DNA of 17,339 nucleotides. It comes from Methanoregula sp. (GTDB taxonomy: Archaea > Halobacteriota > Methanomicrobia > Methanomicrobiales > Methanospirillaceae). Positions 8,608 through 14,272 of the stretch are shown here, piece after piece. The notes beneath the pieces are model-generated. The model did no database searches. It was not told the origin of the DNA and saw only the letters and a list, made by a program, of their open reading frames with translations. The position numbers and the translations under genes are program-made. Every line of letters begins with the position of its first letter. The stretch's first letter is position 1. The stretch lies in assembly GCA_026394695.1 (NCBI GenBank), contig JAPKXT010000136.1, positions 1 to 17,339 of the forward strand. The letters are read 5' to 3'.

Positions 8608-9276
8608 ATGCCATCGCCATTAATTCTGGTCAACCTAAAGACGTTTCGGGAAGGGATGGGCAACCGTGCCCATATGATTGCAAATGCTGCACAACTTGTT
8701 GCGCATGAAAGCGGGGTAACCATCGGGATCGCACCCTCATATATCGATCTCCATCCGCTCTCCCACCACTTTGCCATTCCGGTCTACGCCCAGCACGTGG
8801 ACGGGTTTGAACCCGGGGCTCATACCGGGCATATCGCGGTTGACGCGCTGAAACTGGCAGGAGTGACCGGATCGCTGATCAATCACTCCGAGAGGCGCCT
8901 GACCCTTGCCGAGATCGAGGCATCCGTCAGGGCATTGCAGGCACAAAAACTTATCGCGGTCGTCTGTTCAAGTAACGAAGCCACGAGTGCCGGAGCAGCA
9001 GCGCTCGGGCCGGAGTACGTTGCAATCGAACCCCCGGAACTTATCGGGAGCGGGATCTCGGTCTCCAAGGCCAACCCGGACATTATCAGGAGATCTGTTG
9101 CAGCAGTTCATGCAGTAAATCAAAAGGTAAAAGTGCTGACCGGCGCAGGTATCCAGTCCGGGGATTGCGTGAAGATCGCTGTTGATCTCGGGACCGATGG
9201 GGTGCTGCTGGCTTCCAGTGTCGTAAAAGCAAAAGATCCCGGTTCAGTGCTCCGTGACCTTGTTTCAAAACTCTGA
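8608..9276 (+). CDS. tpiA: Triosephosphate isomerase (archaeal type)
   Basis: This enzyme interconverts dihydroxyacetone phosphate and glyceraldehyde 3-phosphate in glycolysis and gluconeogenesis. The 222-residue length is the short archaeal form, usually tetrameric, about 25-30 residues shorter than bacterial enzymes. Catalytic residues are visible: Lys11 (LVNLKTF), His93 (INHSERR) and Glu141 (AIEPPELIGSG), with the phosphate-gripping GAGI loop and the TDGVLLASS segment near the end. AGGGGT at 8598-8603, 4 nt before the ATG, is a plausible ribosome-binding site. The AT-rich ACCAATAAAACC just upstream may be its TATA box, so it probably forms its own unit. A T6 run (9288-9293) follows the stop. 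Confidence 0.96.
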   Translation: MPSPLILVNLKTFREGMGNRAHMIANAAQLVAHESGVTIGIAPSYIDLHPLSHHFAIPVYAQHVDGFEPGAHTGHIAVDALKLAGVTGSLINHSERRLTLAEIEASVRALQAQKLIAVVCSSNEATSAGAAALGPEYVAIEPPELIGSGISVSKANPDIIRRSVAAVHAVNQKVKVLTGAGIQSGDCVKIAVDLGTDGVLLASSVVKAKDPGSVLRDLVSKL

Positions 9277-9340
9277 TATGTTCATCCTTTTTTGGCTCAT
9301 TGTCATTTCGTAGGGGTTAAACAGGGTATTAAATTTCATT

Positions 9341-9610
9341 CCTGATGTACCCCCTCTGATGGGGTTGCGGCGACGCCTCGTTTTGGTCGCCGCCGGGCAG
9401 GAAAGTTTCGACAGATCGCTTTTTAGTTCCTGGATGGTTGAGATGACGCAGTTTGATCCATTAAATCACCCCAAATACTAAACCGGCTGAATCACCGCGG
9501 GGTCGCCCCGTCGGGGACGGAGACGTTCATCGTATTTTTGAGATACAGAAGTATCATCTCCTGTCTTTGTCTTCCTCCCAATACTTGCGTTACCCACTAA
9601 AAAACAGCAA
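9341..9610. repeat. Structured dispersed repeat, copy 1
   Basis: This segment is colinear with 16403-16622. Shared blocks include a CCCC...GGGG hairpin (9351-9364), CGCCTCGTTTTGG (9374-9386), CTGAATC followed by a GC-rich hairpin (9487-9518), TTCATCGTATTT (9526-9537) and CAATAC.TGCGTTACCCA (about 9579-9596). A GCGGCGAC/GTCGCCGC stem (9367-9374 with 9386-9393) is perfect here. GATAC-AGAA-GTATC forms a hairpin at 9542-9555. The copy lies between convergent genes (tpiA and the HTH-CBS gene). It could be an untranslated RNA, a bidirectional terminator or a small non-autonomous mobile element. No terminal repeats or target duplications were seen. Confidence 0.75.
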
Positions 9611-9660
9611 AAAGGGCTCTGTTGAAATCCTCTTTTTTCTGTAATTCGCTTATTCTCTGC

Positions 9661-9740
9661 GGCAGCTAGGAGGGTGACCCCCCCTCTCCCCCAGAGAGGG
9701 AAGCAGCACAAGGGGAGCCTCCCCTTGACCCCTTCTTTTC
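9661..9740. terminator. Paired strong GC-rich hairpins in the convergent gap
   Basis: Two perfect hairpins lie 8 nt apart: CCCTCTC (9682-9688) with GAGAGGG (9694-9700), and CAAGGGGA (9709-9716) with TCCCCTTG (9720-9727, 3-nt loop). The second is followed by CCTTCTTTTC. The pair sits in the 3' region between tpiA and the HTH-CBS gene, so a bidirectional transcription end or mRNA 3' stabiliser is plausible. The flanking sequence 9610-9900 is otherwise without a convincing gene; an A7 run at 9882-9888 gives a T tract after the HTH-CBS stop on the minus strand. Confidence 0.5.
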
Positions 9741-9908
9741 TCGGAGTATTTTTCAACCTTATCAGGAGTTATCGCAATAGGGGGGATGCCTGAAGCGGCG
9801 GGGGCGGAAGCACGAAATGCAAAGAGCCCCCAAGAGCGATTGTTTGTTTCTATGAGGGTTTCAACAAAGCCGCAAAAAGCCAAAAAAATACGTTATTAAA
9901 TCTCATCC

Positions 9909-10463
9909 TTATATAATCAGCGAGATCAGGTCATGCTTGGTGATCACGCCCTTAACGATCCTGCCTTCCACCACCAGCACGGCATGGTTCTGCTGGAGGA
10001 TATTGATCACCGTCTCCACATCCATATCGGGCGGCACCGAGGGAAATCCCGGCTCCATAAAATCGCGCACCACAAACAAGTGGGTCTTGTGCAACCGTTG
10101 CTGTTCAATTGCTTTTACAATCACTGTCTCCGATATGCAGCCTACGGGGACTCCGTGTTCTATAACCGGCAGCTGCGAGATATTGTTCTTTTCAAAGATA
10201 TCGACCGCACGGGTAATGGCGTCCTGTGGCTGTACGGAGAGCACCGGCATATGCATGATCTGCGCAGCCTTGATCTTCTTTGGTTCAGCACTATTGAGTA
10301 CTAAAATAATCTTGTTGAGTGTGCTGACACGCGGATCCACATTTGCCGCTTCAATCCGGGCGACCATTGACTGGCTGATGCCGGCGCGCTTTGCAAGCTC
10401 TGTCTGTTTCATACCAAGTGCCGCCCGGCGTGCACGGAGTTCTTCCGGTGTGGGAATATGCAT
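9909..10463 (-). CDS. HTH (XRE-type) transcriptional regulator with paired CBS domains
   Basis: The 184-residue protein has an N-terminal XRE/Cro-type helix-turn-helix (about 5-57, core LAKRAGISQSMVARIEAANV) and two CBS domains (about 68-120 and 126-183). The second CBS repeat ends VVEGRIVKGVITKHDLISLI, a typical CBS strand-helix. Paired CBS domains usually bind adenine nucleotides such as AMP, ATP or SAM, so this is a DNA-binding protein that may sense energy state. This architecture is common in methanogens, but its targets are mostly unknown. It is read divergently from the ATP-grasp/GCS2 cluster with a 473-nt gap, so it may regulate that cluster or itself; this rests only on position. The ATG at 10463 places the HTH at the very N-terminus. 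Confidence 0.9.
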   Translation of the reverse strand: MHIPTPEELRARRAALGMKQTELAKRAGISQSMVARIEAANVDPRVSTLNKIILVLNSAEPKKIKAAQIMHMPVLSVQPQDAITRAVDIFEKNNISQLPVIEHGVPVGCISETVIVKAIEQQRLHKTHLFVVRDFMEPGFPSVPPDMDVETVINILQQNHAVLVVEGRIVKGVITKHDLISLII

Positions 10464-10488
10464 CCTGATTACTGATGGTGATATACGT

Positions 10489-10502
10489 ACTATTAACTTT
10501 TT
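10489..10502 (-). promoter_or_regulatory. Putative TATA box of the HTH-CBS regulator
   Basis: On the minus strand AAAAAGTTAATAGT is centred about 32 nt before the ATG at 10463, the right distance for an archaeal TATA box with a very short or absent leader. GTACGTATATCACC directly downstream could hold an operator, but no clean palindrome was seen. Confidence 0.35.
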
Positions 10503-10601
10503 GCATGGTGTTCCGGGAGGTAAATGCCCGACTAAAATCCTCCCAGTACCCGCTTGTTTCGAAACGCTGATGCAGGTTCAGGGAAAGCCACCATGATATG
10601 A

Positions 10602-10937
10602 ATGCCAGTTATTTTTGTTGGTGTCCTGAAAAATTCTTTAATGATTGCTGCATATAGTATCTCACGACAATCCAATGGACATGATATTGGATTAGTGTTG
10701 AACATGAACGAGTGTCTCAACAGCGATGACGAAGATGAAGAGAACCATCGGTTGCTCTTTTCCGGTTTTGAATATCCGCATGGGAAGTCCTGTGCTGATG
10801 CAGGTATACAGGGTGATGAGCGGAAATACACCCTGACCTTGCCATTTCCCTGCCTCATCGTACCGCCCTATGATAGAAAACGCCGGATTATTACCCCGGT
10901 TTTAGCGTACTCGAAGCACAACGGGCTGATCACCTGA
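10602..10937 (+). CDS. Possible small acidic protein of unknown function
   Basis: I do not recognise this 111-residue ORF. It has an acidic patch (NSDDEDEENH) after the middle methionine, then a hydrophobic TLTLPFPCLIVPP segment and a basic KRR. Its TGA overlaps the ATG of the RLAN gene (TGATG), an arrangement usual for coupled genes, which is the main reason to list it. Against it, no good ribosome-binding site precedes 10602 and it shows no known motif. A later start at ATG 10703 is possible. The rest of 10464-10936 may simply be the leader and promoter region of the cluster; TATAG at about 10652 is a weak promoter candidate. Confidence 0.3.
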   Translation: MPVIFVGVLKNSLMIAAYSISRQSNGHDIGLVLNMNECLNSDDEDEENHRLLFSGFEYPHGKSCADAGIQGDERKYTLTLPFPCLIVPPYDRKRRIITPVLAYSKHNGLIT

Positions 10938-11728
10938 TGGATACCCGAGAGACCAATGTATCTCCCCTACAGAATGACCCTTCAGCGGTTCCTGCAGTGC
11001 CGGTTCCTGAACCCGCTGTTACGGAAAAAGAACCCTCAACACCGGCGTGTTCCCAGCCCTTCGGGAAACCCGTCATAAAGTCGAATGGAAAACGTGAACA
11101 GGGTATACTGAAAGACTCGCTTTTTTTTATAAGGCGTGGTGACATGTACCACATAATAAGCGAGAATTACTCGTATAAGACCGAGACGTATTATTCCATT
11201 CTTTACCATGAACTGGAGGGAAAGCCTGTCCGGCCTTCCAGCATCGCAATCCTAGATGCGTACGTGGTGCCGCTCTGTCTCGAGCGGGCAAAACGGGGCG
11301 GCATTCCTGTCTGTGACTGGGGAATATCACAGGGGTACGTCCCGCTCCCTGTGATCCTGTATGGCCTGAATTACTTTGCCACGACATCAGATTTCTTTGT
11401 CGTTGATGACAGTGCCAAGGCAAAAGAAGTAATAAAACATATCACGAATATCGGTAAGTATCCCTTCTGCTACCAGAAGCTGGATGAAGGTGCCACGGTC
11501 CATTCATGCATCGGGATCTTTGGGAAAACCACCAGTCCCTGCACCCGTATATCGCATTTGGCACAGAAGGTGTATGAACTCTTTTCAATCCCTCTGGTCA
11601 CGATGGTTTTTATAAAGAGCGGTGAGGAGTACAGGCTCTCATCCCTTGCTCCCACGAAGTACTCCCAGCTCTCCGGAGAAGAGCGCACATTGCTGTCTGC
11701 GTACCTTACGCACCAGGAATTCCTATGA
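10937..11728 (+). CDS. RimK-like ATP-grasp N-terminal (RLAN) domain protein, stand-alone
   Basis: Residues about 70-255 match the RLAN domain (PF14401) that normally precedes a RimK-type ATP-grasp domain in one polypeptide. Landmarks are MYHIISENYSYKTETYYS, then SILYHELEGKPVRPSS, and near the end EEYRLSSLAPTKYSQLSGEE. Here the domain is encoded alone; its stop overlaps the ATG of the ATP-grasp gene by 4 nt (ATGA), so the two products probably act as a pair. The first 55 residues are rich in proline, threonine and glutamate and look disordered, which is unusual for this family. An alternative start at ATG 11144 would leave only the domain and would omit the preceding SLFFIRRGD strand. The role of RLAN is not established; it is thought to help the ligase bind its substrate. 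Confidence 0.75.
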   Translation: MDTRETNVSPLQNDPSAVPAVPVPEPAVTEKEPSTPACSQPFGKPVIKSNGKREQGILKDSLFFIRRGDMYHIISENYSYKTETYYSILYHELEGKPVRPSSIAILDAYVVPLCLERAKRGGIPVCDWGISQGYVPLPVILYGLNYFATTSDFFVVDDSAKAKEVIKHITNIGKYPFCYQKLDEGATVHSCIGIFGKTTSPCTRISHLAQKVYELFSIPLVTMVFIKSGEEYRLSSLAPTKYSQLSGEERTLLSAYLTHQEFL

Positions 11729-12597
11729 CCCAGCTTGGCATCTTTGTTGACCGGAAGACACTCTCAAACGCAGAGCAGCTCACTGCTTTGATCCGGTGCC
11801 GCGATGTTGCTGAGGGAATGGGGCATCATGTAGATTTCATCTTTCCTGTAGATATCAACAAGATACCCCGTATGAACGCACTTTTTATCCGTGCCCGGAC
11901 GGACCCGATGAATGTTACGTACGTTGCAGCACGGATGGCAGAGTTCCATGGGATACCGGTTATCGATGATCCGCAGTCTATCCAGATCTGTTCTGATAAA
12001 GTCAATATGTACTCACACTTAATCAAAAAGAACATCTCCCTGCCAAAAACGATCTTTTTGTCAAAAAATGATCTCACGGTTGAGCGTGTGACCCAGATGT
12101 TCGATGAACTCGGGTCACCCCTGATCCTCAAAGAACCCTCCACTTCATTCTCGCTGCGGGTAGAAAAAGTGAATGATATTGCCGGGTTTTTCCGGGTTGC
12201 CCGACGGTTTATCAAGCTCTCGGACTGGATTGTTGTCCAGCAGTTTATCAAGAGCAGGTATGACTGGCGGGTCGGTGTGCTGGATGGGAAACTGCTCTAT
12301 GTCTGCAAGTATACCATCCCATCCGATACGTTCAAAATCCAGGCATCGGTCAATGGGCATCTGGTCTACTGCGGGGTTGAAAGTGTTACCCGGGATAATG
12401 TCCCCCAAAAGGTCATCAGGCTCGGTATTGAGGCTGCGAATGCAATCGGCAGGGGACTCTATGGAGTTGATATAAAAAATACGAATGGAGATGCCTATGT
12501 TATAGAGGTGAATGATAATCCCTCCATCGAAAGCGGTGAGGATGACTGTTATCCCCTTGTATTTGAACAGATTATTTCCCATCTTTTTATGAAGTGA
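11725..12597 (+). CDS. RimK-type ATP-grasp amino-acid/peptide ligase
   Basis: The 290-residue protein is an ATP-grasp ligase of the RimK superfamily, which forms amide bonds between a carboxylate (via acyl phosphate) and an amine. The pre-ATP-grasp region (1-95) has ALFIRARTDP and IPVIDDPQSIQICSDKVNMY, typical of the RLAN-linked RimK subgroup. The ATP-binding part has SPLILKEPSTSFSLRVEKV and IVVQQFIKSRYDWRVGVLDG. The magnesium-binding end reads GVDIKNTNGDAYVIEVNDNP with Glu261, Asn263 and Asn265, followed by SIESGEDD. These are the signatures of the group whose members are normally fused to RLAN; here RLAN is the preceding gene. The amine and acid substrates cannot be read from the sequence. 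It overlaps the next gene by 4 nt (GTGA), so all three are probably translated as a unit. Confidence 0.88.
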   Translation: MTQLGIFVDRKTLSNAEQLTALIRCRDVAEGMGHHVDFIFPVDINKIPRMNALFIRARTDPMNVTYVAARMAEFHGIPVIDDPQSIQICSDKVNMYSHLIKKNISLPKTIFLSKNDLTVERVTQMFDELGSPLILKEPSTSFSLRVEKVNDIAGFFRVARRFIKLSDWIVVQQFIKSRYDWRVGVLDGKLLYVCKYTIPSDTFKIQASVNGHLVYCGVESVTRDNVPQKVIRLGIEAANAIGRGLYGVDIKNTNGDAYVIEVNDNPSIESGEDDCYPLVFEQIISHLFMK

Positions 12598-13091
12598 TTT
12601 TTTTGACTGAAACCTGGTTTTTACGTGCTGAAACCATATGTCTGAACTGTGGCGGTCACTGCTGCGATGACGCTCACCCGCCGGTTTCATCCTCGTGTTA
12701 TGAACGCCTGACTGGTGCCGGGGTTAGTCCGGATAAATTTGAATTTACCGGTTACAAGCGGCTGAGAACCAAGGAGAACGGCGAATGTGTCCTGTGGGAG
12801 AATGGCAAGTGCAGGATTCATGCCTTTAAACCTGAAACCTGCCGGGCCGGGCCGTTTACCTTTGATATGAATGGAAATCGGATCGTGATTTACCTCAAAC
12901 ACGAATCTATTTGTCCCATCGTGAGGTTATTAAAAGAAGTACCCGAAGCGTATCGGCAGCAGTATGAAATTGCAGTACAGAGCTTCACTCACCTCATGAA
13001 GAACCTGACGGATGATGAAATCTCTGTTATCTGCCAGATCGATGAACCCGAAACAGAAAAAGTATCAGAAGTTGCTTTCAGGGAATTTTAA
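12594..13091 (+). CDS. YkgJ-family cysteine-cluster protein
   Basis: The 165-residue protein starts with GTG, overlapping the ATP-grasp stop. It carries the family's N-terminal CxxCxxxCC motif (Cys16, Cys19, Cys23, Cys24) and later ECVLWENGKCRIHAFKPETC and a CPIV, giving a set of spaced cysteines likely to bind zinc or an iron-sulfur cluster. The biochemical role of this family is not firmly known; it occurs in many archaea and bacteria. Its placement between two amidoligase genes, with no spacing upstream and 6 nt downstream, suggests that it serves the same pathway, for instance as a cofactor-bearing or redox protein, but this is inference. No membrane segment or signal peptide is seen. Confidence 0.85.
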   Translation: MIFLTETWFLRAETICLNCGGHCCDDAHPPVSSSCYERLTGAGVSPDKFEFTGYKRLRTKENGECVLWENGKCRIHAFKPETCRAGPFTFDMNGNRIVIYLKHESICPIVRLLKEVPEAYRQQYEIAVQSFTHLMKNLTDDEISVICQIDEPETEKVSEVAFREF

Positions 13092-13097
13092 TCTCTT

Positions 13098-14210
13098 ATG
13101 ACAACCGGTACCGAGCACGAATACTCAATCAATGACCACCGCTTCAACGCCCTTCCGATCTCGGACCGGATCATAAAAACCATCTGCGGGCGATTTGAGT
13201 CCGAGATCCTGTTTGGTGAGGTCAAACTCGGAAAGGAACTGCAAAAAACGGTACTCGAGATCATCCCCCGCACTCCTGCAAACGATCTCGCTTTTCTTGA
13301 AGGACAACTTACGAAAGGTATCGGGAAATTTTACCATATCTTCCGGGACCGTTACTGGTTGTTAGGCCTCGGCATGCACCCGACACTCACGCTTGACCAG
13401 ACATCTGTCTGGGATCACGATGAAGGAGAATATTACGATGCATATAACCGGCTTTTCAATATTCACCAGCATGGCTGGCTGAATATCCAGGCATTGCAGA
13501 TTAATCTCTCCTATAGAAACGATAAGGACCTGACAATCATCTACAACCGGCTCCGTTCCCTGCTTCCCTACATTATTGCTGTCACTGCCTCATCTCCCAT
13601 GGTTGAAGGCAACATTACGGGAATGGCCGATAACCGTCTCATCTATTATCGCGAGAACCAGAAAGAGATCCCTCGTATCTGTCACCGCATCATACCGGAA
13701 AAAATCCGGACCGTACAAGATTACCATGCAATCCAGGAAGAGATCTGTTTTGAACTTCGTTCCCGTGGGGCTGATATTCTCTGTGAAGAGTGGGTGAACT
13801 CGAGTGGACTTATCATACGGTTCTCCCGGAACTGCCTTGAGATAAAAGCGCTGGATGAGCAGGAGTGTATCCGGTCAGACATGGCAGTCTGTGCATTGGT
13901 GCGATCCCTGCTTCGCTGCCAATCGCTGCCGATCGATACCGACCAGTCCGCACTGCTGGCGCTCACCGATACGGCGATACATACCGGTACTGCAGAACTC
14001 AGGCCCGAATTACAGAAATTGTATGACGCAGCCTGGAACCATGCAACTGATGATGAACGGCAGTACCTGCCGGTTATCCGGCAACGGATCGAACGGGGGA
14101 GCCTTGCGGAGCTGATTGCTCATCGATATAAAAAAGAGCAGAATATTGTTCCCGTTCTTTTGGATTTGGCGATGTGTCTGAAGTTCAATACTCCTTACAA
14201 TCTTCTGTGA
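13098..14210 (+). CDS. GCS2-family carboxylate-amine ligase (gamma-glutamylcysteine-synthetase-like)
   Basis: The 370-residue protein belongs to the GCS2 family (PF04107), which joins an acid, often glutamate, to an amine using ATP. The N-terminus has GTEHEYSI (Glu6 and Glu8 as the metal/substrate acidic pair). The core has LPYIIAVTASSPMVEG, corresponding to the family LPxLxALSASSPF block, then NRLIYYRENQKEIPRI. A later block reads SGLIIRFSRNCLEIKALDEQ followed by ECIRSD. The HxHV motif of YbdK-type members is replaced by ALQINLSY, and the blocks resemble the subfamily encoded beside RLAN/RimK ligases in other genomes. The exact substrates are unknown; classical glutathione synthesis is not expected in methanogens. 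It starts 6 nt after the cysteine-cluster gene. Confidence 0.87.
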   Translation: MTTGTEHEYSINDHRFNALPISDRIIKTICGRFESEILFGEVKLGKELQKTVLEIIPRTPANDLAFLEGQLTKGIGKFYHIFRDRYWLLGLGMHPTLTLDQTSVWDHDEGEYYDAYNRLFNIHQHGWLNIQALQINLSYRNDKDLTIIYNRLRSLLPYIIAVTASSPMVEGNITGMADNRLIYYRENQKEIPRICHRIIPEKIRTVQDYHAIQEEICFELRSRGADILCEEWVNSSGLIIRFSRNCLEIKALDEQECIRSDMAVCALVRSLLRCQSLPIDTDQSALLALTDTAIHTGTAELRPELQKLYDAAWNHATDDERQYLPVIRQRIERGSLAELIAHRYKKEQNIVPVLLDLAMCLKFNTPYNLL

Positions 14211-14272
14211 TCGATTTTTGTAAAAACTCTCATAACATAAGAGCCTGCTATACCTACAATGGAACGATTGAC

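Noticed and set aside
9478..9756. 92-residue minus-strand ORF in the tpiA/HTH-CBS gap
   Set aside because: It runs through the hairpins and repeat copy 1. The matching stretch in copy 2 is one base shorter, so the frame is not kept, and the peptide is low-complexity with no recognisable domain. RNA structure explains the conservation better.
9650..9883. 77-residue minus-strand ORF in the same gap
   Set aside because: It overlaps the other candidate in a different frame, has Gly/Arg/Pro-rich hairpin-derived sequence, and lacks a ribosome-binding site.
10532..10858. 108-residue minus-strand ORF opposite the acidic ORF
   Set aside because: The serine run is the antisense of the acidic Asp/Glu stretch, and it lacks a good start context. 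It looks like a shadow.
14174..14272. Upstream GTG start for the acyl-CoA synthetase
   Set aside because: The extra 33 residues overlap GCS2 coding sequence and do not resemble the family N-terminus, which begins near MLSEAEGYRLL.
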